From Phaeovulum veldkampii DSM 11550 (lineage in GTDB: Bacteria > Pseudomonadota > Alphaproteobacteria > Rhodobacterales > Rhodobacteraceae), in NCBI RefSeq assembly GCF_003034995.1, contig NZ_PZKF01000031.1, forward strand, positions 1 through 33,581: a stretch of 33,581 nucleotides of DNA, in the 5' to 3' direction. The position numbers and the translations under genes were made by a program. Shown here one piece after another: positions 24,423 through 33,385 of this stretch; positions within the stretch are counted from its first letter, which is position 1; every line of letters starts with the position of its first letter. Under the pieces are notes generated by a model that searched no databases, was not told where the DNA came from, and was given only the letters and a program-made list of their open reading frames with translations.

Positions 24423-25708
24423 AGCTCGGCCCGCCGTTTACGGTCATAGGACGAGGGAATCCCCAACGATTCCCGGTATTTCGTGACGGTTCGGCGGGCC
24501 AGCGTCACCCCGGCCTCGGTCGCCAGCTTGACGATCGCCGCATCGCTGAGCGGGTTGGCGCGGTCTTCGGCGGCCACGATCTCGCCCACCAGCGCGATCA
24601 CCGCATCCTGCGACTGGCCTTCGCCGGCATCCGCCGCCACGGTGCGGCTGAAAAACGCCTTCAAGGGCACCGTGCCGCGCGGGGTTTCGATCAGGCGGGC
24701 GGCGGTGGCGCGGCTGATCGTCGAAGGATGCAGGTTCAGTTCTGCCGCCACATCTTCCATCGACAGGGGCCGCAGGTGGCGGGCCCCGTGATCCAGAAAC
24801 GCCGCCTGATGGCGCACCAGACAGGCCGCGGTGCGCAGCAGCGTGACCTGCCGCCGCTCGATCGCACGCACCAGCCAGCGCGCCTGCGACAGCGAGCGGT
24901 TCAGATAATCGCGCGCGGCGGGATCGTGCGCCACCTCGGGCAGCGTCTCGCCGATCAGCCGCAGCCGCGGCAGGCAGGAGCGGTTCAGCTCCACCTCCCA
25001 GACCCCGGCCTTGCGGCGGGCGCAGAGGTCGGGCGGAAAAATCGGCGCCCGGTCGGAGGCAAAGCTGTCGCCCGGTTTCGGGTCAAGGCTGCGGATGATC
25101 GCCAGAGCGGCGCGGATATCGTCGATCTCGCAGTCGCACAGTGCGGCCAGATCGGCCAGCCGCCCCGCCGCCAGCAGATCCAGATGACCAAGGATCGTCT
25201 CCATCTCCCAGGTCAGAAGGCCGCGGTCGGCGGCCTGAAGGCGTAGGCATTCGGCCAGATTGCGAGCGAAAATTCCTGTGGGTTCAAACTGTTGCAGCCG
25301 CGCCAGCACCGCTGCCGCGCGCTCTGGGGGCGCGCCGCAGGCATCTGCCACCGCCTCGGATGACGCCGACAGCCAGCCCGAGGGTTCCAGTGCCTCGGCA
25401 AAGGCCAGCGCCAGCGCGCGGTCTGTGGGCGTGTCAAAGGCCAGCGCGATCTGATCCGCGACATGGGCAAACAGGCTGACCGGCGCGCCTTCCAGCGCCG
25501 CGATCTCGTCCCAGTCGGGGCCAGTTGCGGCCGGGCCGGCGGGCAGCGGCGCCGGCGGGCGCAGATCAAGGCAGGGGTTTTCCAGCGCCTGTTCGGCCAG
25601 ATAATCAGCCAGATCGAGATTGTTCATCTGCAGAATCCGCAGCGCGGCCTGCATCTTTTGTGTCATCGCCAGCGTGGTCGTCTGGCGGAAAACCTGGTTC
25701 ATCTCCAT
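24413..25708 (-). CDS. rpoN: RNA polymerase sigma-54 factor, nif-linked
   Basis: The 431-residue protein has the Gln-rich region I (QTTTLAMTQKMQAALRILQM, where activators act), a short acidic region II, the core-binding middle, the HTH region and the RpoN box ARRTVTKYRE (404-413) that reads the -24 element. It is shorter than E. coli RpoN (477), mainly in region II, as is usual for Rhodobacter proteins. It directs transcription from -24/-12 promoters with NifA. It lies downstream of fixX on the same strand, the place of the nif-dedicated rpoN copy in Rhodobacter sphaeroides. It may therefore be a specialised paralogue coexpressed with the nif genes. AGGG precedes the ATG at 25708; a second ATG is at 25702. 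Confidence 0.95.
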   Translation of the reverse strand: MEMNQVFRQTTTLAMTQKMQAALRILQMNNLDLADYLAEQALENPCLDLRPPAPLPAGPAATGPDWDEIAALEGAPVSLFAHVADQIALAFDTPTDRALALAFAEALEPSGWLSASSEAVADACGAPPERAAAVLARLQQFEPTGIFARNLAECLRLQAADRGLLTWEMETILGHLDLLAAGRLADLAALCDCEIDDIRAALAIIRSLDPKPGDSFASDRAPIFPPDLCARRKAGVWEVELNRSCLPRLRLIGETLPEVAHDPAARDYLNRSLSQARWLVRAIERRQVTLLRTAACLVRHQAAFLDHGARHLRPLSMEDVAAELNLHPSTISRATAARLIETPRGTVPLKAFFSRTVAADAGEGQSQDAVIALVGEIVAAEDRANPLSDAAIVKLATEAGVTLARRTVTKYRESLGIPSSYDRKRRAELAR

Positions 25709-25785
25709 CCGTCAACCCTGACACGAGGGCGCGACGCAACCGTGGGGCGATCATGTCGCAGGGGGATTTTGGGGCAGGCACGCGG

Positions 25786-25808
25786 GCCGGTCTGCCTGCC
25801 AGACCGGC
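25786..25808 (-). terminator. Hairpin between fixX and rpoN
   Basis: GCCGGTCTG (25786-25794) and CAGACCGGC (25800-25808) pair perfectly around a five-base loop, and outer GCACG/CGTGC arms could extend the structure. It lies in the 125-base gap between fixX and rpoN. The absence of a T run on the minus strand suggests attenuation or mRNA processing rather than full termination. No sigma-54 or clear sigma-70 promoter could be read between it and rpoN. Confidence 0.45.
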
Positions 25809-25833
25809 AGGGGCCGTGCGCCTGCCCATTTTG

Positions 25834-26142
25834 TCAGCCGAACTTGAACAGAATGCCGTAGCCGCCGCGCGGGTAGGACCATTCAATCTCGCCGGTGGAT
25901 TGGCAGACGATCCGGCAGGAGCCGCATTCCATGCAGCCATCGGCCACGACCTCGACGCGCCCCGCCTCGTTCAGGCGGTAGCAGCCTGCGGGGCACAGGT
26001 CGGTCATCGCCTGCAACTCGGGGCTGTCACCTTTGTTTTGCTGGTGAATTTGCACATGCGACCGGCCCTCATCGACCTGATAGCGGTTTTGGTAAAGCCG
26101 CTCTTCCATCTTGGGGGCGGGTTTGTCTTTCTTGTCGGTCAT
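25834..26142 (-). CDS. fixX: FixX ferredoxin-like protein
   Basis: The 102-residue protein carries a C-terminal Fe-S motif: LCPAGCYRL, then the closely spaced cysteines of [13 protein letters not shown], and the family end [11 protein letters not shown]. It is the ferredoxin-like partner of FixC in the electron-bifurcating FixABCX complex, which uses NADH to reduce ferredoxin or flavodoxin for nitrogenase and quinone in parallel. The ATG overlaps the fixC stop (ATGA). A basic, low-complexity N-terminal stretch of about 15 residues precedes the conserved part (RLYQNRY). The length is typical. Confidence 0.95.
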   Translation of the reverse strand: MTDKKDKPAPKMEERLYQNRYQVDEGRSHVQIHQQNKGDSPELQAMTDLCPAGCYRLNEAGRVEVVADGCMECGSCRIVCQSTGEIEWSYPRGGYGILFKFG

Positions 26143-27446
26143 CTCCAGGCCCTCGCCACTTTGAACAGATCGCTTGCCATCCGCAGCCATCCGCCGCGGG
26201 CCTTTTTCAGATCGCGCAGCGCCTCGGCTTCCTTGGTGCGCTTGTCCACGCCATCCACCCGCAGGAACGACTGGAAGGCCCGGTTCAGTGCGCTGGGGTA
26301 GGTGGTCAGCAGTTGCCGGTTGCGTTCCAGCAGATGCGGCACCTTGCGGTATTTCTTGAGGTCTTTCATGACAAAGCTGTCGGCCAGCTTGTCACGATAC
26401 AGCTTGAGGTTTTCGTTGGTGACGGGCTTGCCCTCGGCCTTCAGTTGAATGAGGCTTTCGGCCGCCAGCCGCCCCGAGGTCATCGCCAGGTTGGAGCCTT
26501 CGCGGTGCACCGCGTTCACGAACTGCCCCGCATCGCCCACGATCAGCCAGCCATCACCGGTCAGCGTGGGGATCGCGTCATAGCCGCCCTCAGGGATCAG
26601 GTGGGCGACATATTCCTTCATCTCGGCCCCCTTCAGCAGCGGCGCGACCGAGGGGTGCCGCTTGAAACGGTCGAGCAGTTCATAGGGCGGAACCCGCGTC
26701 TGGGCGAAATCCGACAGGATGCAGCCCACCCCGATCGAAATGGATTCCTTGTTGGTATACAAGAACCCCGTTCCCACCATGCCGGAGGAGACCGAGCCGA
26801 TCACCTCGATCACCACCCCGTCTTCCTCGCCTGCAAGGTTAAAGCGTTCGCGGATGGTTTCTTCGGGCAGGAAATGGGTTTCCTTCACCGCAAGGGCGAC
26901 ATGGTTGGGCTTGATCTCGGGCCGCAGGCCCGCGCGCTGGCCCACCACGCCGTTCACGCCCTCGGCCAGCACCACGACATCGGCAAAGATCGGCCCGCCT
27001 TCGCGGTCGGTCAGCACGCCGATCACCTTGCCCGCGTCGTTCTTGACCAGATCCTTCACCGTGGTTTCGGTGATCAGAATGGCACCCGCCGCGCGCACCT
27101 GCTTGGAAAACCACTTGTCGAACTGCGCCCGCAGGATCGTGTAGCGGTTGGGCTTTTCCTCGTTGAAGTCATCGCTGCGGTATTGCGCGCCGGTGTGCGA
27201 TTTCTCGGACAGCATCCAGAACCGCTGCTCCACCACATGCCGTTCCAGCGGTGCGCTGTCGCGGAAATCGGGGATGATGCGTTCCAGTGCGTCGGAATAG
27301 AGAATCGCGCCCTGCACGTTTTTTGATCCGGGGTATTCGCCGCGGTCGATTTGCAGCACCGAAAGCCCGGCCTTGGCCATGACATAGGCGGCAGCATTGC
27401 CCGAAGGCCCGGCCCCCACCACGATGGCGTCGAAATGGTCTGTCAT
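26139..27446 (-). CDS. fixC: FixC flavoprotein (ETF:quinone oxidoreductase-like)
   Basis: The 435-residue protein starts with an FAD-binding Rossmann motif, [12 protein letters not shown] (about 9-20). Further family segments are [10 protein letters not shown] and the second FAD-contacting region [22 protein letters not shown]. FixC, with FixX, takes one electron branch from FixAB to the quinone pool. It is homologous to ETF-QO, but the Fe-S part is on the separate FixX. AGGAGG lies upstream of the ATG at 27446. It overlaps fixX by four bases and follows fixB by 13. Confidence 0.95.
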   Translation of the reverse strand: MTDHFDAIVVGAGPSGNAAAYVMAKAGLSVLQIDRGEYPGSKNVQGAILYSDALERIIPDFRDSAPLERHVVEQRFWMLSEKSHTGAQYRSDDFNEEKPNRYTILRAQFDKWFSKQVRAAGAILITETTVKDLVKNDAGKVIGVLTDREGGPIFADVVVLAEGVNGVVGQRAGLRPEIKPNHVALAVKETHFLPEETIRERFNLAGEEDGVVIEVIGSVSSGMVGTGFLYTNKESISIGVGCILSDFAQTRVPPYELLDRFKRHPSVAPLLKGAEMKEYVAHLIPEGGYDAIPTLTGDGWLIVGDAGQFVNAVHREGSNLAMTSGRLAAESLIQLKAEGKPVTNENLKLYRDKLADSFVMKDLKKYRKVPHLLERNRQLLTTYPSALNRAFQSFLRVDGVDKRTKEAEALRDLKKARGGWLRMASDLFKVARAWR

Positions 27447-27459
27447 CGCACCTTCCTCC

Positions 27460-28551
27460 TTAGCTGGCCAAGGCGCGCGCGCCGAGGCGGCGGGCAAAGG
27501 CATCGGTCAACGCCGGTAGAACCGTCAGCGCATCGGCCACCACGCCCAGATGGGCGAATTCGAAGATCTTGGCGTTGGGGTCGGTGTTGATCGCCACGAT
27601 CAGATCGGCGCCCTCGACCCCGACCCGATGCTGGATCGCGCCGGAAATGCCCGCCGCGATATACAGCCGCGGACGGATCGTGTTGCCGGTCTGGCCGATC
27701 TGGCGCTCGGCCGGGGCCCAGCCTTTCTGCACCACCGGGCGCGAACAGCCCCAGTCGCCGCCCAGCGTGCGCGCAAGGTTGCGCACCAGCGCAAGGTTGG
27801 CCTCATTCTTCAGCCCCATGCCGCCCGCCACCACGATATCGGCATAGGCCAGATTGGCCTCTTTGCTGGTGTTGTCAGAGACGAATTCCAGCACCTTGGT
27901 GATGATGTCGTCTTCCTTCATCCGCAGATTGTCCCAGATCATCCGGCCCGAACGCTTGGTGTCGGGTTCCGGCATCGCCATCACGCGCGGGCGCACGGTG
28001 GCCATCTGGGGGCGGTGGTTCAGGGTGTAGATGGTGCACAACAGCGTGCCGCCAAAGGTCGGCCGCGTGGCGCCCAGGCACATGTCGTCGTCAATCGCGA
28101 GTTCGGTCGCATCGGCCGTCAGGCCGGTTTGCAACGTGGTCGCCACCGACCCGGCCAGATCGCGGCCCAAGGGCGTGGCCCCCAGCAGCAGGATTTCCGG
28201 CTTATACTTGTTCACGAGGTCGGTCAGAACCTGCGTGTAGGGTTCGTTGCGATAGTCGGTCAGCGCCTCGTCCTCAACGATATAGCAGACGTCGGCGCCA
28301 TAGTGGTAGGTCTGCCGGATCGCGGTCTTGGTGGTTTCGGCCTTGGGGCCGATCACCACGCCCGCCAACTGGCAGCCCAGCTTGTCGGCCAGCTTGCGGC
28401 CCTCGCCCATCAGCTCCCATGAAACCGGGTGCACCTTGCCCCGTTCGATTTCCACCAGCACCCAGACGTGCTTGTAGTCGCGGAACCTTTCAGGCAGTTC
28501 CTTGCGCAGTCCGGCGCGGCCGGCGGGTTGGGCTTGCGGGGTCTCGGCCAT
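27460..28551 (-). CDS. fixB: FixB electron-transfer flavoprotein alpha subunit
   Basis: The 363-residue protein has the ETF-alpha layout: an N-terminal domain ([20 protein letters not shown]) and a C-terminal FAD domain with [41 protein letters not shown] and [20 protein letters not shown]. In FixAB the alpha subunit holds one FAD, while the bifurcating FAD is bound in the same heterodimer with FixA. AGGAGG overlaps the end of fixA and sits eight bases before the ATG, so the two genes are tightly linked. Length and order are normal for a nif-associated fixABCX operon. Confidence 0.96.
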   Translation of the reverse strand: MAETPQAQPAGRAGLRKELPERFRDYKHVWVLVEIERGKVHPVSWELMGEGRKLADKLGCQLAGVVIGPKAETTKTAIRQTYHYGADVCYIVEDEALTDYRNEPYTQVLTDLVNKYKPEILLLGATPLGRDLAGSVATTLQTGLTADATELAIDDDMCLGATRPTFGGTLLCTIYTLNHRPQMATVRPRVMAMPEPDTKRSGRMIWDNLRMKEDDIITKVLEFVSDNTSKEANLAYADIVVAGGMGLKNEANLALVRNLARTLGGDWGCSRPVVQKGWAPAERQIGQTGNTIRPRLYIAAGISGAIQHRVGVEGADLIVAINTDPNAKIFEFAHLGVVADALTVLPALTDAFARRLGARALAS

Positions 28552-28564
28552 GGAAAGCCTCCTT

Positions 28565-29464
28565 TCAGCGGGCGGCGGCGGTCACGACCGCCTCAAGTTT
28601 CGGATCACGGGCGAACAGCAGGTCGATCAGCGCATCGCCGATCTGGGCGGGGGTCTTGCCCTCGACCGTCACCATCTCGGCCTTTTCGGCGCGGGGGGAC
28701 GGGGCGAAGACGCGCTTGACCACCGTGGGTGAGCCGCGCAGGCCACATTTCATCGGGTCTTCGACGCCTGCCTGTTCGGCCGACCAGACGGTGACATCGG
28801 CGCGCGCCGCGCGCAGCAGGTCTTGGACCGTGCCACGGCGGATCGTGTTTGTGTCTTCCAGCATGGTGATCAGGCAGGGCAGTTTCGACCGCAGCACCTG
28901 CACGCCCCCTTCGGAGCGGCGCCGCACCACGATGCCCTGCGCGGCCAGATCAAGGCTGTCGATGGCCGAGACATAGGTCAGCTGGTTCAGCCCCATCCGC
29001 CGGGCGATGCCGGGGCCGACCTGCGCGGTATCGCCGTCAATGGTCTGCTTGCCGGTAAAGACGATGTCGATGGGCCGTTCCTCGGCCAGCGTGGTCAGTG
29101 CGGCGGTCAGCGCAAACGAGGTGGCCAGCGTGTCTGACCCGGCAAAGCGGCGGTCGGTGATCAGCACCGCCTTGTCGGCGCCCAGCCCAAGCGCCCGGCG
29201 CAGTGCATCTTCGGCCATCGGCGGCCCCATCGACAGCACCGTGACCTGCCCACCGTATTCGTCGCGCAGGCGCAGCGCCTCTTCCAGCGCGAACAGGTCA
29301 TAGGGGTTGATGATCGTGGGCACGCCCTGGCGCATGATCGTGTTGGTCACCGGATGCACCCGGATCTGTGCCGAATCCGGCACCTGCTTGATGCAGACGA
29401 CGATGTTCAGGCCCGTTGGTGCGGGTTTCGGGGGCTCCAGCGCCTCGATGATCGGCTCGTCCAT
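28565..29464 (-). CDS. fixA: FixA electron-transfer flavoprotein beta subunit
   Basis: The 299-residue protein shows ETF-beta features: [39 protein letters not shown], the [19 protein letters not shown] nucleotide-binding segment and [17 protein letters not shown]. It is the NADH-oxidising half of the FixAB heterodimer. The start at 29464 is chosen because AAGGAA lies six bases upstream; an ATG at 29485, immediately after the nifW stop, would add seven residues. It is the first of the fixABCX block and is read through from nifW, indicating one long nif-fix transcript. Confidence 0.95.
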   Translation of the reverse strand: MDEPIIEALEPPKPAPTGLNIVVCIKQVPDSAQIRVHPVTNTIMRQGVPTIINPYDLFALEEALRLRDEYGGQVTVLSMGPPMAEDALRRALGLGADKAVLITDRRFAGSDTLATSFALTAALTTLAEERPIDIVFTGKQTIDGDTAQVGPGIARRMGLNQLTYVSAIDSLDLAAQGIVVRRRSEGGVQVLRSKLPCLITMLEDTNTIRRGTVQDLLRAARADVTVWSAEQAGVEDPMKCGLRGSPTVVKRVFAPSPRAEKAEMVTVEGKTPAQIGDALIDLLFARDPKLEAVVTAAAR

Positions 29465-29485
29465 GGCGGTTCCTTTCGCAGTCAT

Positions 29486-29821
29486 TCAGTCAGCAGCAAG
29501 ACGCAGGCCCGCCAGCGGCACGAAGGCGGGGCGTTGCGGGCGGGCATTGGCCAGCACCTTGAACACCTTCTGTTCAAGCGGAGTGCTGGTTTCGAAATCC
29601 TGATGGGCATGTGCCAGCGCCTCGCGGGCGATCAGGAACACGGCCTGATCAGACAGCCCGTCCATCTCGGTGCGGGCCAGGTATTCGCCAAAGCGTTTGA
29701 GAACATGCAGCCGCGCGACGTTCAGAACCTCGGGGCGGAAAGGCAGGTCCAGCAACGCGAACATGTCCTCGGCCGAGGCGGCGGCGGTGATCTGGCTCAA
29801 GAGGGCGGGGCGGGGGGTCAT
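29486..29821 (-). CDS. nifW: NifW, nitrogenase stabilising/protective protein
   Basis: The 111-residue protein has the NifW pattern SAEDMFALLDLPFRPEVLNV followed by ARLHVLKRFGEYL and the C-terminal LEQKVFKVLANA. NifW interacts with the MoFe protein and is linked to its maturation or oxygen protection. AGGAGA five bases before the ATG at 29821 supports this start. An ATG at 29845 overlapping the nifV stop would add eight residues but lacks a ribosome site. It lies between nifV and fixA. Confidence 0.92.
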   Translation of the reverse strand: MTPRPALLSQITAAASAEDMFALLDLPFRPEVLNVARLHVLKRFGEYLARTEMDGLSDQAVFLIAREALAHAHQDFETSTPLEQKVFKVLANARPQRPAFVPLAGLRLAAD

Positions 29822-29841
29822 CGGTCTCTCCTGTTTGTCGG

Positions 29842-30981
29842 TCATCGTTGCGCCAGCGCGGCCATCAGCCCGGCCAGATCGCCGGGCCCGGCCCAGCGTT
29901 TTTCACGCGTGGCCCAGTCGCGCAGCGCAGGCAGCAGCGTGCGCAACGTGGCCTCGTCATGGGGCAGCCCGGCCTCTGCCAGCGCGCGCGAGAGCCCGGC
30001 CAGCCCGGAATGCTTGCCCGCCACCAGCCGGTGCGCGCGGCCAAACCGTTCCGGCGGCAGCGCCGCGCTTTCATAGGTGGCGCGATCTTTCAGCAGGCCA
30101 TCGACATGAATCCCCGCCTCGTGGGTAAAGACCGCATCGCCGACGATCGGCTTGGCCACCGGCACCGGCCGACCCGAGGCCCGCGCAACCAGATCCGACA
30201 GCGCGCACAACTGATCCAGCGCGATGCCGGTGGGCCGCCCCAGCGCGGCCATCACCGCTGCAACCTCTTCCAGCGCGGCATTGCCCGCGCGTTCGCCCAG
30301 ACCGTTGACAGTGACTGACAGATGGCTGGCGCCCGCACGGGCGGCGGCCAGCGTGTTGGCGGTGGCCATCCCGAAATCGTTATGGGCGTGAAACTCCAGC
30401 GGCAGCGCCAGCCGTGGCAGCAGCCCCGCCACCAGATCATGCGCGCCAAACGGGTCAAGGATGCCCAGCGTATCGGCCAGCCGGAACCGGATCGCCCCGG
30501 CCCGTGCCGCAACCCCTGCCAGATCGGCCAGAAACGCCGGATCGGCGCGCGAGGCGTCTTCGGCGCCAACCGAGACGGCAAAGCCCGCCTGCGTCGCGCG
30601 CCCCACCCAGGCGGCCAGTTCGCGCCGCACCCAGTCGGCGCCGACGCGCAGTTTGCCCGCCATCTGCCGGTTCGACGCCGGTGCCGCCACATGCAGTCGG
30701 CGCACACCGCAGGCCGCGGCGGCCTCGAAATCCTCGGGCCGCAGGCGGCACCAGACGACCGGTGCGGCGTGGCGCAGATCGGCGGCAAGGCTGCGTATCT
30801 CGGCAATCTCGGTCGGGCCCATTGCGGCCACGCCCAGTTCGATTTCGGCCAGACCGGCGCCCTCCAGCGCCCGCGCGATGGCGCGCTTTTCGGCCAGGCT
30901 AAAGGCCACGCCCGCGGTCTGTTCGCCATCGCGCAGCGTGGTGTCGCACAAAACGACCGGGCCGCAGGCTGGCTGTTTCAT
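29842..30981 (-). CDS. nifV: NifV homocitrate synthase
   Basis: The 379-residue enzyme condenses acetyl-CoA with 2-oxoglutarate to homocitrate, the organic ligand of FeMo-co. It has the signature DTTLRDGEQTAGVAFS (metal Asp13), the metal-binding histidines of EFHAHNDFGMATAN, the NGLGERAGNAALEEV loop and the HEAGIHVDG motif. Its ATG overlaps the nifS stop codon by four bases. The length equals that of other NifV proteins, which lack the regulatory domain of the related leucine enzymes. It is part of the iscA-nifUSVW-fixABCX run. Confidence 0.96.
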   Translation of the reverse strand: MKQPACGPVVLCDTTLRDGEQTAGVAFSLAEKRAIARALEGAGLAEIELGVAAMGPTEIAEIRSLAADLRHAAPVVWCRLRPEDFEAAAACGVRRLHVAAPASNRQMAGKLRVGADWVRRELAAWVGRATQAGFAVSVGAEDASRADPAFLADLAGVAARAGAIRFRLADTLGILDPFGAHDLVAGLLPRLALPLEFHAHNDFGMATANTLAAARAGASHLSVTVNGLGERAGNAALEEVAAVMAALGRPTGIALDQLCALSDLVARASGRPVPVAKPIVGDAVFTHEAGIHVDGLLKDRATYESAALPPERFGRAHRLVAGKHSGLAGLSRALAEAGLPHDEATLRTLLPALRDWATREKRWAGPGDLAGLMAALAQR

Positions 30982-32156
30982 TGCGCGCCCTCCGCAAGGG
31001 TTTGCCCGGCGCCAAAGGGCGACAGCGCGCGCAGCCGTTCGATGATGGGGGGCAGAACCTCCAGCACGCGGTCCACCTCAACTTCGGTCGTCTCACGGCC
31101 CAGCGAAAACCGGATCGCGCCATGCGCGGCGGTAAAGGGCACCTGCATCGCGCGCAGCACATGGTTGGGTTCCATCGCGCCCGAGGCGCAGGCCGAGCCG
31201 GAGGAGGCCGCGATCCCGGCGCGGTCGAGCATCATCAGGATCGCCTCGCCCTCGACGAAATCAAAGGCCAGCGCCGAGGTGTTGGGCAGCCGGTCGCGCA
31301 GATCGCCCAGCACCCGGACCTGACCGATCCGCTTCAGCAGGCCGCGCTCCAGCCGGTCGCGCAGCGCGGCGACGGGGCGCAGATCGCAGCCGGTGGCAAG
31401 TTCTGCGGCGCGGCCAAAGCCTGCGATGGCGGGCACGTTCTGGGTGCCCGCACGGCGTCCGCGTTCCTGATGGCCGCCCCGCAGCAGCGGCGCAAAGCGC
31501 GTGCCACGGCGCAGATACAGCGCCCCCACGCCCTTGGGGCCGTGCAGTTTGTGCGCGCTGACCGAGGCCAGATCGACGCCCGCGGCATCCAGCTTCAGCG
31601 CAACCTTGCCCGCAGCCTGCACCGCATCAGTGTGAAACAATGCGCCCGCCTTGTGGGCGATTTCTGCCAGCCCCTCGATCGGAAAGACGGTGCCGGTTTC
31701 GTTATTGGCCCACATCAGCGACACCAGCGCCGTCTGTTGCCCCAGCGCGGCGCGGTAGGCGTCAAGGTCGAGCCGCCCTTCGGGATCAACCCCGATCCGG
31801 TGCACCCGCACCCCGGCGTTCTGTTCCAGCCAGCCGCAGACCGACAGCACCGAAGGATGTTCGACGGCAGAGGTGACGATCTCGCGCCGGTCGGGGGTGG
31901 CGGCCAGGGCGGCCTGAATGGCGGTGGTGTTGGCCTCGGTGCCGCCCGAGGTAAAGATGATCTCGTCGTCATGGGCCGCGCCCAGCAGCCCGCGCACCGC
32001 CGCCCGCGCGGCGATCAGCGCGCGCGCCGCCACCGTGCCCGGCCCGTGCATCGACGCGGGGTTGCCGAAATGCTCCGCCAGATAGGGCAGCATCGCGGCG
32101 ACCACCTCGGGGGCGGTGCGGGTCGTGGCGTTGTTGTCCAGATAGACGGGGGTCAT
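30978..32156 (-). CDS. nifS: NifS cysteine desulfurase
   Basis: The 392-residue PLP enzyme removes sulfur from cysteine for Fe-S cluster assembly on NifU. It shows VYLDNNATTRT at the start, the PLP Lys203 in SAHKLHGPKGVGALY, the nearby His100 (AVEHPSV), and the persulfide-forming Cys323 in SSGSACASG. It overlaps nifV by four bases and starts 10 bases after the nifU stop. Length and motifs are those of group I desulfurases (NifS/IscS). Given the altered NifU next to it, its sulfur may be delivered to another scaffold. Confidence 0.96.
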   Translation of the reverse strand: MTPVYLDNNATTRTAPEVVAAMLPYLAEHFGNPASMHGPGTVAARALIAARAAVRGLLGAAHDDEIIFTSGGTEANTTAIQAALAATPDRREIVTSAVEHPSVLSVCGWLEQNAGVRVHRIGVDPEGRLDLDAYRAALGQQTALVSLMWANNETGTVFPIEGLAEIAHKAGALFHTDAVQAAGKVALKLDAAGVDLASVSAHKLHGPKGVGALYLRRGTRFAPLLRGGHQERGRRAGTQNVPAIAGFGRAAELATGCDLRPVAALRDRLERGLLKRIGQVRVLGDLRDRLPNTSALAFDFVEGEAILMMLDRAGIAASSGSACASGAMEPNHVLRAMQVPFTAAHGAIRFSLGRETTEVEVDRVLEVLPPIIERLRALSPFGAGQTLAEGAQ

Positions 32157-32166
32157 CGGCGGGCCC

Positions 32167-32895
32167 TCAGCTTTTCGGCACGGGGATGACGCGGATCGGC
32201 CGACCCAGCGCATCGGCGATGCGCTTTTGCAGGCCACCCAGCGTCAGCGAGGCCAGTTGGCAGCCGGTGCACGCGCCGGTCAGATGGACCTGCACACGGC
32301 TGCCCTCGAATTCCAGCAGTTCGACATCGCCGCCATCGGCGCGGAAGACGGTGCGCATATCGTCCAGAATGCGGGTGATCTCGGCCAGTTCCTCGGCAGG
32401 CGCCAGCGGCACCTCGCGCAGTTTGACGGGGCGGGCAGGCTGCGGCGGCGCGATCGGCACAAAGGTCTGGCGCGGCGAAACGGGCATCGGGGTGGCGGCG
32501 GGCAGGGCGGGTGCCACAGGCTCCGGCTCGCCGGTGAATGCGGCCAGCGCCGCGCCCAGCGCCTGACGACCGATCTCGGGTGCCTGCATCCGCTCGGGCG
32601 GCAGCCCGCCCAGCGCTTGTGCAATATCCTGCCCGGTCAGTCGGCGCGCCTCGTCCAGCGATTTGCCGGTGACCAGTTCGGTCAGCGCCGAGGCCGCCGC
32701 GATGGCCGAGCCGCCAAAGCCCTGAAACCCGGCCGCCTCGATCTGTCGCGTCTCGGGGTTGACCCGTAGCGTCAGCCGCAGCGCGGCGCCAGCGGCCAGC
32801 GATCCGGCCTCGCCCACCGCATTGGCATCGGCCAGCGGGCCTGCGTTGCGCGGGTTGAAGAAATGGTCATGGACCTGTTCGGTATATCCCGGCAT
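32167..32895 (-). CDS. nifU: NifU variant lacking scaffold cysteines and [2Fe-2S] domain
   Basis: The 242-residue protein has an N-terminal IscU-like domain (1-120), a Pro/Ala-rich linker (about 122-165), and a C-terminal Nfu domain with the cluster motif GACTGCQLASL (Cys209, Cys212). The central [2Fe-2S] ferredoxin domain of classical NifU (about 300 residues in Azotobacter) is absent. In the IscU-like domain all three cluster-binding cysteines are gone. Position 35 is Ala (GSLAAG, where others have GSLACG). The Cys of FGCGSA is deleted (FGGSA at 60-64). The third reads MQAPE with Ala105. The fold landmarks HFFNPRNAGPL and FQGFGGSAIAAASALTEL remain, so the domain is not random decay. Only the Nfu part is expected to carry a cluster. 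Confidence 0.9.
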   Translation of the reverse strand: MPGYTEQVHDHFFNPRNAGPLADANAVGEAGSLAAGAALRLTLRVNPETRQIEAAGFQGFGGSAIAAASALTELVTGKSLDEARRLTGQDIAQALGGLPPERMQAPEIGRQALGAALAAFTGEPEPVAPALPAATPMPVSPRQTFVPIAPPQPARPVKLREVPLAPAEELAEITRILDDMRTVFRADGGDVELLEFEGSRVQVHLTGACTGCQLASLTLGGLQKRIADALGRPIRVIPVPKS

Positions 32896-32906
32896 CTCGC
32901 GCCCCC

Positions 32907-33227
32907 TCAGCAGAAGGATTTGCCGCAGCCGCAGCTGCTGGTGGCGTTGGGGTTGTCGAACACGAAGCCCGAGCCATCGACGCTGCTGACAAAGTCGATG
33001 GTGGCGCCGTCCAGATGCGCCCCGCTGGCGGGGTCAACCAGCACGGTCACGTCGCCGGCTTCGATCACGGTATCGTCGGGGGCCTGCGTCAGTTCCAGCG
33101 CCATGCCGTATTTCAGCCCCGCGCAGCCGCCAGACTGAACCATCAGCCGAAGCCCGATCACGGGCTGGCCTGCACCGTCAATGGCGGTCTTGATGGCGGC
33201 GCGAGCGGCGGGGGTGATCTCGATCAT
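32907..33227 (-). CDS. iscA: A-type Fe-S carrier (nif IscA/HesB family)
   Basis: The 106-residue protein matches A-type carriers: IEITPAARAAIKTAI, LRLMVQSGGCAGLKYGM with Cys35, and the C-terminal CGC motif with Cys99 and Cys101 that completes the cluster site. An extra Cys106 is the last residue (GKSFC). It receives or passes on [Fe-S] clusters or iron for nitrogenase maturation. It is the first gene behind the minus-strand sigma-54 promoter, has CAGGAGAG before its ATG, and is followed by nifU after 11 bases. As NifU lacks its scaffold cysteines, this protein may take a larger share in cluster assembly. Confidence 0.94.
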   Translation of the reverse strand: MIEITPAARAAIKTAIDGAGQPVIGLRLMVQSGGCAGLKYGMALELTQAPDDTVIEAGDVTVLVDPASGAHLDGATIDFVSSVDGSGFVFDNPNATSSCGCGKSFC

Positions 33228-33267
33228 CGGACTCTCCTGTCAGGGCCAAAGCGTCTGAGAATGATGA

Positions 33268-33283
33268 AGCAAGAACTGTGCCA
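33268..33283 (-). promoter_or_regulatory. Sigma-54 (-24/-12) promoter of the iscA-nifUSVW-fixABCX unit
   Basis: On the minus strand TGGCACAGTTCTTGCT matches TGGCAC-N5-TTGCW exactly, with the -24 GG at 33281-33282 and the -12 GC at 33269-33270. Transcription should start near 33257, about 30 bases before the iscA ATG. No perfect TGT-N10-ACA site for NifA was found between this promoter and nifQ. Confidence 0.92.
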
Positions 33284-33385
33284 ACCTGTGACGCCCATGA
33301 AATCAGGGGGTTGGCAGGGGCGGGGATCGGGGGTGTCGGGTATTGCGCGGGGCAATGTGCGACAATGGCGGCTTTGCGACAGCGC

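Noticed and set aside
33300-33385. Possible NifA activator site upstream of the iscA promoter
   Set aside because: Several TGT and ACA triplets occur, but none with the ten-base spacing on either strand; only half-matches were found.
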